The translations under genes and the position numbers were made by a program. From positions 1 through 35,959 of the forward strand of contig JAJXYD010000039.1 in assembly GCA_021780695.1 (NCBI GenBank): a stretch of DNA of 35,959 nt. Reading direction: 5' to 3'. The stretch comes from Deltaproteobacteria bacterium (GTDB lineage Bacteria; Desulfobacterota; Syntrophobacteria; Syntrophobacterales; Syntrophobacteraceae). This document shows positions 19,919 through 28,526 of this stretch, one piece after another (within the stretch, counting starts at the first letter, position 1; every line of letters starts with the position of its first letter). Under the pieces are notes generated by a model that saw only the letters and a list, made by a program, of their open reading frames with translations, searched no databases and had not been told where the DNA came from.

Positions 19919-22594
19919 TCATAAGTTAGCAAAAAACCTCTCGTCAGCCCGGGCGACTTCACTAAAAAACTCGGGCCACCTGGAGAGGAGAAAATTTATC
20001 TCCTCGTGACGCCCCTGGACCTGCTTATCGATTCTTGCATCCATAAGGTCGTCGAGCATCCTGCGGTAAATCGGGCCAGGAGGAATGCCCATAGCCTTCA
20101 AATCCTTTCCCCTGAGCTCGATTTGCGTGTTTCTATACCTATGGAAATAGTGGCTTACAGCCTTTCGGGTCTCTTCCCTTTGGGCCTTTCCCATAAGGAA
20201 GAGCAACTCCTCGGGCCTGAAGGGCAGAAGCGCGCGGTAGACTTCACTGGGTTTTCGGCTGCCCAGATCCGGGAAAAAAACCTTGAGCAGTCTGCCCGAG
20301 TTTTCCATAGTCCAGAGCAAGCGCTCCAGCTGATTTTCGGGCAAAAGAAGCCTGCCAGCCGCCTTCACAATCTCCGGGGGCTCGAGGTTTGAAAAAAGCC
20401 CAAGCAGATATACCTGCCACCGTTCAAGCGGTTCGTCAAGAAAACTCAGCCTATACCAGGAAATAACCTCCCGGAGGGAGGCGAAAAGCTCCTCCATTTT
20501 CCGGTCGAATTTGATTTGCGAGGAGAGTGCGGGCATAACGCCAAACTCAGCCATTCTGCGAAGAGCGGGCAGTGGGTCGTCTTCTTCCAAAATGAGCCGG
20601 ATTTCATGAAAAAGACGGCGGCCTCCCAGCTTTTGGATGAGCCCCATGCGCACGGCGTAACGAATGAGCGAGGCGGTCTGCTTGCCGATTCTGAAGCCGA
20701 AGCGTTGTTCGAAGCGAATAGCGCGCATAATCCTGGTAGGGTCTTCGATGAAGCTGAGGTTGTGGAGGACCCTTACTATTTTCTCTTTAATATCGCGCTG
20801 GCCGCTGAAAAAATCGATCAGTTGCCCGAACTCGTCGGGGTTTAAGGCGACGGCCAGGGTGTTAATCGTAAAATCCCTGCGGTAGAGGTCCATTTTAAGC
20901 GAGCTGAATTCGACTATGGGCAGAGCGGCCGGGTGCTGATAATACTCAAACCTTGCCGAAGCAACGTCGACTGTCCGGGCGTTTCCAAAAATGAGCATGG
21001 CGGTACCGAACTTTTTGTGCAGCTTGGCCTTAACCTTGTATTTATCCGCATAAGCCAGGGCAAATTCGATAGCGTTGCCTTCAACGACTATGTCGAGGTC
21101 GAAATTGGGGCCTCGCAAAAGAAGGTCGCGGACAAACCCGCCGACCGCGTAAGCACGGAACCCCATACTTTCAGCCAGCAGTCCCAACTCCTTTAGCATT
21201 TGTATCATAGTGCCGGGCAACTGTTCGGCAAGCACCGACCGGATGTTCTTTCTTTTGGACCAGAAGGCAACGGAGGGGTCCTCGCTCCGCAGGACGTCCT
21301 GGCTGTGGTCGCTTAGCATCAAATCAAGCAGATCCCGGCGGGTGATAACTCCGAGCAGTTTTCCATCCTCCACCACGGGGAGGATTCGCTGGTGGAGTTC
21401 GACGAGGTAGGTCTGGATGTCTACCAGCCCGGCCTGCGGGCTCACCGAGGCTACATCGGTATTCATAAATTCGGCCACGGTCTGCCGGGTGAGGCCGTGG
21501 AAGAGGGCTTTTTCAAGTACCTGGCGGGTTATTAGCCCCACGAGCACCCCCTTATCCAGCACCGGCATCGCGTTAATGTTGTAGCGCACCATGGTAAGGT
21601 GGGCCTCGCCGACTTCCACGCCGGGTTCGGTAAAAATGGGCGGACTCGACATGAGGTTTTCCGCCGCGGGATAGGGTAGAATGTGGCTTCGCAGGGTTTC
21701 CATGAGCTTTTCTTCGGTCTGCACCAAAGTGAGGTCCCTGATGCTGGCCGAGGCGGCGGTAGCGTGGCCCCCGCCTCCAAAGACGGAAGCGATCGCTGCC
21801 ACGTTTACCTCGGGAAGGCGGCTTCTGGCCACAAGATAGACCCGGTCGTCCATGCGCGCCAGAGCGAATACGACCTCAAGGCTCTCAATGTCTCGAAGCT
21901 TATGGACCAAGACGGCGAAATCTCCAACGTAGCGGTCCACGGATACGGAGGTAAGGCAGACTTCCACGCCGTTAAAGTTATATTTTTTAGCCGAAAGGAT
22001 CAATTCGTTTAGAAGCGTGACCTGCTCGGCGGTAAGCTCCCGGGTAACCATATCGGAGACCACGTTCAGATTGGCCCCGCAGCGAAGCAAAAAGGCGGCG
22101 GCTTCGAAGTCTTCGGCCGTCGTACTGCTGAAGGTAAAAGAGCCGGTATCCTCGAAGACCCCCAAACTCATAATGGTTGCTTCCTCGGCGGAGACCTTTA
22201 TTCCGCGCTCTCGGAAAAGCCCGGTAAAAAGCGTCACGGTGGACCCGACGTTTTTTACAACCGAAAAATCGGCCTTCACGTCGTCCTCGGCATCGGGGTG
22301 ATGGTCGTAGACGTGGACCTCCATGCCCGGCTTAGTCAAGATATCGACAAACTTGCCGATACGGGAAGCCTGCCGCGTATCGACGAGGATAAGGCGTGTG
22401 ACCTTTTCCATATCGATATCGCGAAGCCGCTTGAAGCCGTAAATATAGACGGTGGACTTTATAAAGTATTCTCTAAGGGTGCGCTCCTGGGAGCCGGGAA
22501 AGACGAGCAGAGCTTCCGGGTAGAGCTTTTTTGCCGCAATCATGGCTCCCATTGCGTCAAAGTCTGCGTTCAGGTGGGTGGTAATTACTTCCAT
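19919..22594 (-). CDS. DHH-CBS-tRNA nucleotidyltransferase fusion
   Basis: About 891 residues from MEVITTHLNADFDAMGA. Four parts: a DHH phosphoesterase domain (about 1-310) with VYDHHPDAEDD and the DHHA1 loop GGGGHATAAS; two CBS domains (about 315-440) with MNTDVASVSP-like segments; a class II nucleotidyltransferase head (about 475-600) with YAVGGFVRDLLL, the catalytic pair in DLDIVVEG, and RRDFTINTLA; then the neck with RIMRAIRFEQRFGF and a helical body. The fusion is known in Desulfobacterota and Aquificae, where some members add only CC or only A. The specificity here is not readable. The tRNA-Val in this window lacks an encoded CCA and would be a substrate. The DHH part may cleave nanoRNA or cyclic dinucleotides. 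The gene is followed closely by the M50 protease. Confidence 0.93.
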   Translation of the reverse strand: MEVITTHLNADFDAMGAMIAAKKLYPEALLVFPGSQERTLREYFIKSTVYIYGFKRLRDIDMEKVTRLILVDTRQASRIGKFVDILTKPGMEVHVYDHHPDAEDDVKADFSVVKNVGSTVTLFTGLFRERGIKVSAEEATIMSLGVFEDTGSFTFSSTTAEDFEAAAFLLRCGANLNVVSDMVTRELTAEQVTLLNELILSAKKYNFNGVEVCLTSVSVDRYVGDFAVLVHKLRDIESLEVVFALARMDDRVYLVARSRLPEVNVAAIASVFGGGGHATAASASIRDLTLVQTEEKLMETLRSHILPYPAAENLMSSPPIFTEPGVEVGEAHLTMVRYNINAMPVLDKGVLVGLITRQVLEKALFHGLTRQTVAEFMNTDVASVSPQAGLVDIQTYLVELHQRILPVVEDGKLLGVITRRDLLDLMLSDHSQDVLRSEDPSVAFWSKRKNIRSVLAEQLPGTMIQMLKELGLLAESMGFRAYAVGGFVRDLLLRGPNFDLDIVVEGNAIEFALAYADKYKVKAKLHKKFGTAMLIFGNARTVDVASARFEYYQHPAALPIVEFSSLKMDLYRRDFTINTLAVALNPDEFGQLIDFFSGQRDIKEKIVRVLHNLSFIEDPTRIMRAIRFEQRFGFRIGKQTASLIRYAVRMGLIQKLGGRRLFHEIRLILEEDDPLPALRRMAEFGVMPALSSQIKFDRKMEELFASLREVISWYRLSFLDEPLERWQVYLLGLFSNLEPPEIVKAAGRLLLPENQLERLLWTMENSGRLLKVFFPDLGSRKPSEVYRALLPFRPEELLFLMGKAQREETRKAVSHYFHRYRNTQIELRGKDLKAMGIPPGPIYRRMLDDLMDARIDKQVQGRHEEINFLLSRWPEFFSEVARADERFFANL

Positions 22595-22662
22595 GGCGTT
22601 TAGCACTCTTTAGCCGGTCGCAAACGACTCGGGTTCTACGATAAAGACCGGACAATCCCTAT

Positions 22663-23547
22663 TTACGGCCTTGGGTGATACCGGGCGTGTATCTCCTTAA
22701 GGCGTTCCCTGGCGACATGGGTATAGATCTGGGTAGTGGATATGTCGGCATGTCCCAGCATGATCTGGAGGGCTCTAAGATCGGCGCCGTTTTCCAGAAG
22801 GTGGGTTGCAAAGGAATGCCTTAGCATATGCGGGGTGATATTTACAGTGATTCCGGCTTTTATCGCGCCGCTTTTGATAATCTTCCACACGCCCTGCCTG
22901 GAGAGCCCCTCCCCTCGGGCATTGAGAAACACGTGCGCGGCCGAGCCTTTTTTGAGCAGCACCGGGCGCGCCTTTGTCAGGTAATCTTTCAAGCAGTCGG
23001 CGGCAACTTCCCCCATGGGCACAAGGCGCTCTTTATCCCCCTTACCGTGCACGATTACGTAGCCGGGTTCGAGCACAACCTGGTTTGTTCTCAGTTCGGA
23101 AAGCTCGCTCACCCGCAGACCGCACCCGTACAAAAGTTCAAACATCGCCCTGTCTCTTTGGCCAAGGGGTCTGGAGACATCCGGCCGGGAGAGCAGGGAG
23201 TCGATCTGGGCGGCCGTGAGGGTTTTAGGCAACTGCGGCCCAAGCTTTGGAAAATGAACCAGGGAAGAAGGATTTTCTTCTATCCGGCCCTCTTTTCGCA
23301 AAAAGCCGAAAAAGGTGCGCAAGGCGGCCAACCTGCGGGCGCGGGAGCGCGGAGAAAAGGATGTGCCCATGCTTTGAATATAGGCGCTTATGGAGGATTT
23401 AGAAACTTCCCCCCAGCTGGAAAGGCCCAAGTCCGTCAAATAATTTGTAAAATGCGCCAGATCCACAGCGTAGGCCGCGATCGTATTTTCGCTAAGTCCG
23501 CGCTCGACAGCAAGGTTACCCAGAAAAAGGTCGATATCGGTTTCCAT
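22663..23547 (-). CDS. xerD: Tyrosine recombinase XerC/XerD
   Basis: 294 residues, normal XerD length. The N-terminal SAM-like core-binding domain (about 1-100) precedes the catalytic domain, with all active residues visible: Arg145 (GCGLRVSEL), Lys169 (HGKGDKERLVP), His240 and Arg243 (HMLRHSFATHL), His266 (LGHADISTTQ) and Tyr275 (IYTHV). It resolves chromosome dimers at dif, a role assigned by family. It heads the housekeeping run, 68 bp before the DHH-CBS-CCA gene. A dyad (23561-23586) lies in the promoter region. XerC versus XerD cannot be settled by eye, although D is favoured by the length and tail. Confidence 0.93.
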   Translation of the reverse strand: METDIDLFLGNLAVERGLSENTIAAYAVDLAHFTNYLTDLGLSSWGEVSKSSISAYIQSMGTSFSPRSRARRLAALRTFFGFLRKEGRIEENPSSLVHFPKLGPQLPKTLTAAQIDSLLSRPDVSRPLGQRDRAMFELLYGCGLRVSELSELRTNQVVLEPGYVIVHGKGDKERLVPMGEVAADCLKDYLTKARPVLLKKGSAAHVFLNARGEGLSRQGVWKIIKSGAIKAGITVNITPHMLRHSFATHLLENGADLRALQIMLGHADISTTQIYTHVARERLKEIHARYHPRP

Positions 23548-23560
23548 TTGCGCCCCCCGG

Positions 23561-23586
23561 TGAAAGTGTCTTTGGATATACTTTCA
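23561..23586. promoter_or_regulatory. Dyad upstream of xerD
   Basis: TGAAAGT (23561-23567) and ACTTTCA (23580-23586) are a perfect 7-bp inverted repeat with a 12-bp spacer, 14 bp upstream of the xerD start. It overlaps a weak -10-like TATATC on the minus strand. It could be an operator or just a small hairpin. Confidence 0.3.
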
Positions 23587-23787
23587 ACGAAACGACAAGT
23601 AAAGAAACAACTTGCGGGAAAAGACCGGGGGGTAAGGTTCTTTACCGTATAGGGGCCGGAGAAAAGACAAATCCATCCGAAAAAGGGGTCTTAAGGGGGA
23701 CAAAGACTTGTGCTCGCCCAAAGACCGCATCCGGTGCCTTGGGAAACCAAACCCCTGTTTTCCGGATGGATTGAACCTAAGCCATTA

Positions 23788-25437
23788 TCACTGCTGAGCG
23801 CCTCTTTTGGTCTTGTAGGTCTGGAAGTGATAGTCGACCAAAAGAGAGGTCTGAACGGTATCGGCAGTCTTCCTGGTCGATATGAGATCGATATTGTGGG
23901 TCTTACCGGCCTCATCGGCAAAAGAGATGCGCGTGCCGTCGGCAAAGCCGCCTTTATGGAACCACACCTCGGGAGGAAGCAGCCAGGTCTTACCGAAACG
24001 CTCTTCAAATTTAATGAAATCAAGGGCGTCCCGCGGGAATTGCAGGTACATGCAAAGCTCTTCCTTTGTCGCAGGACGCTTGAGAGCCGATTCCAGCATA
24101 AGGCGCCTGGCTTTAAAGTCTTCGTCGGCCAAGTCCTGCAGGCCGCCCTCCTCGGCCAGGATGACATTCCACTTTTTACCGTCAGTTCTTCCGCTTTCGA
24201 GCACCTTTTGGTAAATCCACTCCGGGGGCTTTTCGAACGGAAAAGGTCCGTAGCGGCCAAGGAGCAGGCGTTTTAAGTCGTCTACGGGCTTTTCGTAGCG
24301 GCCGTTGAGGACATTGCTCATCGCGGTGGCCCAAAGGATCTGGCTACCGGGAGTGACCACCCAGAGGTTACCCAGTTCCTTTCGAACCTGAATGAGTTCG
24401 CTGAAAAGTTCGTGGCTGCGGCCAAGCAGACCGGCATTCTCGGCCTGCTCCATGGCAATTCTGAGAGCGCCTCCGGGAAGCTTATGCCTCTTAACGGTGG
24501 GGTCGAAGCCGTGAAAGGGGCCGGTAAATTTTTCATAGAGCCGTCTTTCGCGCCGGAGGACATCGGAGGCGTCCAATAAGGGGGCGACGCTAAGGCCCGG
24601 GGTTTGAAAGCCGTAGTCATGAAGGTTTTGGATAGCGGTCAGCGCCGGGGCCTGGGAGTAGCTTCCTCCAAAACCGTGATCGGAGACTTCGACAATTTTT
24701 ACCCCTTCCTGGACGGCGGCCACCAGCCGTGCGAGATCGTTACCATCGGTGTTATGGCCATGGTAGGCTATCAGCAGCTCGGGAAACCTTTTTCGAATGC
24801 TTGAGACAAGAGAGGCGATACGAGCCGGAGAGCCAAGGGCCGAATGGTTTTTGATGCACAAAATGATGTTTTCGCCAAGAAGAGAGAGCACCTCCTCGAC
24901 TTTTTTCGTATAGAAATCGTCTGTGTGCCCCTCGCCCGTACTAAAGCAGATGCAGGGCATGAGAAGCTTTCCGGCTTCCTTTACGGCATTGGCCGCAACG
25001 ACGAGATTGGGAATGTAGTTAAGAAAGTCATACATTCTCCAGACGTCGATATATTGCGAAAAGAGCCTCACGGTGGTTTCGACAACGTTATCGGGGTAAG
25101 GCCGGTAGCCAAAGAGATTTTTGCCCCTGCAAAGCCCCTGGATGAGGGTGTTGGGCATGGCCTTTCGCACCAGGCGGAGCTTTTCGAAGGGGTTTATCTG
25201 TTTTTTTATCAGGTCCATGTGGACGGTGGCCCCGCCGAAAATTTCAAAAGCGAAATATCCGGTGGCGTCCCGGTAGGGGGCGACCTTGAGGGTCGTCTGA
25301 GGCATGATCCGGCACATGTAGTCCGACTGGGAAAGGTCCCGCTCGTTATTGGTGAGGAAAACCCCGGGCACTGCGCGCAGGAAATCCAGGATTTCGGCGG
25401 TCCTCATCTGTGGTGAAACTCTTTCTCGTTCAGCCAT
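23788..25437 (-). CDS. Divergent carboxyltransferase subunit of a biotin-dependent carboxylase (PycB-like, no biotin domain)
   Basis: 549 residues. It aligns with the carboxyltransferase domain of pyruvate carboxylase B and the transcarboxylase 5S subunit. The 2-oxoacid/metal site is kept: Arg33-Asp34-x2-Gln37-Ser38, Arg104 in LCRGKNLFGYR, Lys196 in LCIKN (the carbamylated Lys), and His226-x-His228. Two features are odd. In LPGGALRIAME, Arg326 replaces the Ser/Thr that in pyruvate carboxylase (Thr882, R. etli numbering) shuttles the proton between biotin and pyruvate. The C-terminus ends without a biotinyl domain (no AMKM). The SD AGGAG precedes the ATG. The biotin carboxylase gene lies 45 bp upstream. 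It may use a separate biotin carrier and a substrate other than pyruvate. Family placement is solid; substrate is open. Confidence 0.82.
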   Translation of the reverse strand: MAERERVSPQMRTAEILDFLRAVPGVFLTNNERDLSQSDYMCRIMPQTTLKVAPYRDATGYFAFEIFGGATVHMDLIKKQINPFEKLRLVRKAMPNTLIQGLCRGKNLFGYRPYPDNVVETTVRLFSQYIDVWRMYDFLNYIPNLVVAANAVKEAGKLLMPCICFSTGEGHTDDFYTKKVEEVLSLLGENIILCIKNHSALGSPARIASLVSSIRKRFPELLIAYHGHNTDGNDLARLVAAVQEGVKIVEVSDHGFGGSYSQAPALTAIQNLHDYGFQTPGLSVAPLLDASDVLRRERRLYEKFTGPFHGFDPTVKRHKLPGGALRIAMEQAENAGLLGRSHELFSELIQVRKELGNLWVVTPGSQILWATAMSNVLNGRYEKPVDDLKRLLLGRYGPFPFEKPPEWIYQKVLESGRTDGKKWNVILAEEGGLQDLADEDFKARRLMLESALKRPATKEELCMYLQFPRDALDFIKFEERFGKTWLLPPEVWFHKGGFADGTRISFADEAGKTHNIDLISTRKTADTVQTSLLVDYHFQTYKTKRGAQQ

Positions 25438-25482
25438 ATCGTAAAGCTCCTAGAGGCTCAATCGGTTTTTAAGCAATCGTTT

Positions 25483-26916
25483 TCAGCTGTAAGGATTATA
25501 TCCGCAGGCGTTTATCTCGGCCACAAGACTGGCCAGTTTGCCAAGCGGGGGTACTTCCTCCTGGTAGTCGAGCAGCTTGGGATGTGTCTCGATATAGGAG
25601 GTATCGAAATCCATATTGATGAAATCCGGATCGGTCACGATCTGTTTGTAATAAGGGATCGTGGTTTTTACGCCCGCAATGAGGAAGCTGTCCAGAGACC
25701 TGCGCAAACGGTCCACAGCTTCTTTCCAGGTAAAACCGTAGACGGTGAGTTTACACAGCATGGAATCGTAGAAACGCGGGATTTCATAGCCCTGGTAGAC
25801 CGCGCCGTCCATACGAGTCCCATGGCCGCCGGGGGACTGGTATATCTCGATCATCCCGGGATTGGGCATAAAATTGCTCTTGGGGTCTTCGGCGGTAATT
25901 CTTAGCTCTATGGCCGCCCCCCTAAAGGTTACGTCTTCCTGGGTAACCGAGAGAGTGCTTCCGGCCGCGACCAGGAGCTGTTCGCGAACGATATCTATAC
26001 CCGTTATTACCTCCGTTACGGTATGCTCGACCTGGATCCTCGTATTTACCTCGAGGAAATAATAATTGTCGTCCTGATCGAGGAGAAATTCCACCGTTCC
26101 AGCGCTTAAATAGTTACAGGCCCGGGCGGCCCGCACGGCGGTCTCACAAATTCTATCGGATAGATCTCCGGGCAGAAAGGCCGGAGCGATTTCTATCATC
26201 TTTTGATGCCGTCTTTGTATGGAGCAGTTCCTGGTGCCAAGGTGAATGACATTTCCGTGCCCGTCGGCCAGCACCTGGACCTCGATGTGCCTGGGGTTGG
26301 TCAAACCCTTTTCAAGATAGACATCGCCGTTTCCGAAAGCCATTTTGGCCTCGGAGCGTCCGACTTCAATATATCTTTCCAGTTCGCTCATATTCTGGGC
26401 GACCCGGATTCCGCGCCCCCCGCCTCCGGCAACCGCTTTGACCATGATCGGGAAACGGTGTTTTTCGGCAAAGGCGGTAGCCAGGCGTTTGCCCTCCTCA
26501 CCCGGGGGCAACACGGTAGTCCCGGGGATAGAGGGAATGCCGGCCTCGGCCATGACCCGCCGGGCAATGACCTTGCTGCCCATATCGATGATGACCTGGG
26601 GAGGAGGGCCGACAAAAACCAGCCCCGCTTCGGTGCACTGCTTGGGGAAAGCCGGGTTTTCGGCAAGAAAGCCGTAGCCGGGATGTATGGCTTCGGCCTG
26701 AGTCATCTGGGCGGCCTGAATAATGCGCTCGATATTTAGATAATCGCGTCTTGGACCGCTTCCGATACAGACGGCCTCATCGGCGCGCATGATATGCATC
26801 GAAGTCTTGTCGGTTTCCTCGTAGACGGCCACCGTCTTGATTCCAAGCTCCTGGGCCGACCGCATGATGCGGATAGCGATCTCCCCCCTGTTTGCTACAA
26901 GCAGCTTTTTAAACAT
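25483..26916 (-). CDS. Biotin carboxylase (AccC/PycA-type subunit)
   Basis: 477 residues. It carboxylates biotin on a carrier protein using ATP and bicarbonate. Signatures: KLLVANRGEIAIRI at the start, EAIHPGYGFLAEN, the ATP-grasp glycine loop KAVAGGGGRGIRV, GTRNCSIQRRHQKMIEIAP, and the active-site strand FLEVNTRIQVEHTVTEVITGID, where Thr stands for the usual Pro after VEH. The length is that of free-standing AccC or PycA. The next gene is a carboxyltransferase, not an accB or acyl-CoA carboxylase, so a two-subunit PycA/PycB-like enzyme is more likely than fatty-acid AccC. No biotin carrier protein is encoded in the window. A weak SD AAAGAG precedes the ATG. Confidence 0.94.
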   Translation of the reverse strand: MFKKLLVANRGEIAIRIMRSAQELGIKTVAVYEETDKTSMHIMRADEAVCIGSGPRRDYLNIERIIQAAQMTQAEAIHPGYGFLAENPAFPKQCTEAGLVFVGPPPQVIIDMGSKVIARRVMAEAGIPSIPGTTVLPPGEEGKRLATAFAEKHRFPIMVKAVAGGGGRGIRVAQNMSELERYIEVGRSEAKMAFGNGDVYLEKGLTNPRHIEVQVLADGHGNVIHLGTRNCSIQRRHQKMIEIAPAFLPGDLSDRICETAVRAARACNYLSAGTVEFLLDQDDNYYFLEVNTRIQVEHTVTEVITGIDIVREQLLVAAGSTLSVTQEDVTFRGAAIELRITAEDPKSNFMPNPGMIEIYQSPGGHGTRMDGAVYQGYEIPRFYDSMLCKLTVYGFTWKEAVDRLRRSLDSFLIAGVKTTIPYYKQIVTDPDFINMDFDTSYIETHPKLLDYQEEVPPLGKLASLVAEINACGYNPYS

Positions 26917-27049
26917 CGGATAGCTCTTTCGTTTCTGGTTTTCTTCAAGGGCCGGCCGCCAGAGATGCGACCAGCCGGTAAAGGAAAGAAAGGAACGGAC
27001 TGGAGCCCAAAGACAATGAGCCTACGAAAAATCTTTTCGAGCACCGCGG

Positions 27050-27310
27050 CTAGGAAGAGACCCCAGCGCGTTTGCCCATGCGGCGTGCGCGGCTTCTCTG
27101 GTGAGTGTTTTCTCTGCTCATCAGGCTGCAATTGAAAGGCTTTATTATGGCGTTTGCCTCCCATTTGGGCCTGTCTGCGTCTCTTAACAATTCTTTTATG
27201 CTGGGCCAGCTCGTTTGGCTATAGAATTCACAGGAACGCCCATCATTAAAAAATTCGCAATGCTGTTCGCTCACATATTTTTCATATTTTTTGCAGTACT
27301 TAATTTTCAT
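27050..27310 (-). CDS. Small cysteine-containing protein, unknown function
   Basis: 86 residues from MKIKYCKKYEKYVSEQHC, chosen over an upstream in-frame ATG because GGAAGGA lies 5 nt before it. Cysteines at 6, 18, 27 and 61, plus His17, could bind zinc or another metal. The tail is basic (Arg/Lys-rich). The composition, with many charged residues and few hydrophobics, fits a soluble small protein. It is upstream of the biotin carboxylase on the same strand, about 130 bp away, so cotranscription is possible. I do not recognise the family, although small Cys-rich hypothetical proteins of this look are common in Desulfobacterota. Real-gene status is likely but not certain. Confidence 0.6.
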   Translation of the reverse strand: MKIKYCKKYEKYVSEQHCEFFNDGRSCEFYSQTSWPSIKELLRDADRPKWEANAIIKPFNCSLMSRENTHQRSRARRMGKRAGVSS

Positions 27311-27678
27311 CGCGTCCTTCCCCCGCCCCTCCGCAGGATCGGCTGCAGACCTCACAGCCAACGGCGTTTTTCCTTCATTTTTTTACCATGAGGCACGTTA
27401 GATGCGCTGGAAGACTCGTTGGGTTCTTCTCCCGCCCCAGGGAAAACTGATAAATCCTCTTCAGGAGCAAGTAGTATATTCGAAGGCAAACGGCAGGAAA
27501 AGCAAAAAGTAGACAGCCTCAAAGTATTGCAGACAGCCGATCATTACCCTTTGCATCCGCTTTTTTTGCAAAAATTTTGTCGCACCGTGGGAAACGGTCG
27601 CTGGAAACCTTTGGCGCCGGCGAACGCATTTTTGCTTTGCATCGAAAAGCCAAACCAGTTATAAGGAAAACCTCCTGC
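27311..27678. other. Gap before tRNA-Trp
   Basis: About 368 bp containing the tRNA promoter (27637-27665) near its end. I see no other gene, RNA fold or repeat in it. Confidence 0.4.
27637..27665 (+). promoter_or_regulatory. Sigma-70-type promoter for tRNA-Trp
   Basis: TTGCAT (27637-27642) and TATAAG (27660-27665) are separated by 17 bp. The tRNA 5' end is 13 bp downstream of the -10 box. Confidence 0.55.
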
Positions 27679-27755
27679 AGGCCAGTAGCTCTAACGGCTA
27701 GAGCATCGGACTCCAAATCCGAGGGTTGGGGGTTCGAATCCCTCCTGGCCTGCCA
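27679..27755 (+). tRNA. tRNA-Trp (anticodon CCA)
   Basis: 77 nt including an encoded CCA tail. The acceptor AGGCCAG pairs perfectly with CTGGCCT. The anticodon stem is TCGGA/TCCGA with loop CTCCAAA, giving anticodon CCA, which reads UGG (Trp). The T arm is GGGGG-TTCGAAT-CCCTC and the discriminator is G, as expected for Trp. A run of eight T bases about 27 bp after the end may help termination. Confidence 0.96.
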
Positions 27756-27897
27756 GGAATTTCAAGGATTTAGCGTTAGGTCTTTTTTTTGTCCCTGTCC
27801 CCTGCGCGTTCGAAAAGCAAATCCGCAACGAGCAACAATTTAGCGCCCACATGCCCGCTACAACTCCCCTTCCAGGCGGCGGAGTCTATTCATTAGA

Positions 27898-28407
27898 CTA
27901 AGGTTCGATTAGGAAGTCGAAATTTTTTAAGGAATCCTTGTCTATTACGCCCAATCGCGATATTGCGGCCGAGGTAAAGAGCCGAAAGGTTCCAACGGCT
28001 TTTACACAAAGCAGATCGCCCTCTTTATACAGAAGGCCCTCGACCTTGGCCTCCCGTTTTCCCCTGGCTTCCAGGACTCGTCCTTCCACGCGGATTTGTT
28101 CGCCGATCTTGACGGGCTTTTGATATTCGAGCGTCATCGAATTGGTGAGGGCAAATTTTTTTAAAAAGTGAATCGCGGTCCACCCCATCGTTTCGTCCAG
28201 GATGGTTGCCAGAACGCCCCCATGGGCAAGGGTATCCCAACCGCAGAGGTGTTGGGGCACGCTCAACCAGGAAAAAAGCGCTCCGTCGCCGGAATAGAAT
28301 TTCATCTTGAGACCGTGGGGGTTTACGGGACCGCACCCAAAGCATCCATGGGTCCCGTTGTTTGGTAGAGGCGTAAAATGAGATGGGATTTGAGGTTTTT
28401 GCTCCAA
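27898..28407 (-). CDS. Hotdog-fold thioesterase (PaaI-like)
   Basis: About 169 residues if started at TTG 28407, which has a strong AGGAG (complement of 28416-28420) 8 nt upstream. An ATG farther up (28506) would add an unlikely tail. The GTHGCFGCGPVNPHGLKMKFYSG and AHGGVLATILDETMGW motifs are characteristic of PaaI/YigI-type hotdog acyl-CoA thioesterases, with the Asp/Glu of the DE pair in the catalytic helix. It would hydrolyse an acyl-CoA or acyl thioester; the exact acyl group is unknown. It is downstream of murJ on the same strand with a 119-bp gap. Confidence 0.82.
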   Translation of the reverse strand: MEQKPQIPSHFTPLPNNGTHGCFGCGPVNPHGLKMKFYSGDGALFSWLSVPQHLCGWDTLAHGGVLATILDETMGWTAIHFLKKFALTNSMTLEYQKPVKIGEQIRVEGRVLEARGKREAKVEGLLYKEGDLLCVKAVGTFRLFTSAAISRLGVIDKDSLKNFDFLIEP

Positions 28408-28526
28408 GAGGACATCTCCTTTGAAAACGGCTGGAAATCGCAGCCGGGTTTTATCATTACCGGAGGACAAGTTCGATACCTGCGGCAAAATTCCCGCAAG
28501 ACGCATACAGGGATAAAGACATGCTA

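Noticed and set aside
27883..27899. AGTCTA/TAGACT hairpin at the end of the thioesterase gene as a terminator
   Set aside because: Only 6 bp, overlaps the stop codon, and is followed by GC-rich sequence rather than a T-tract.
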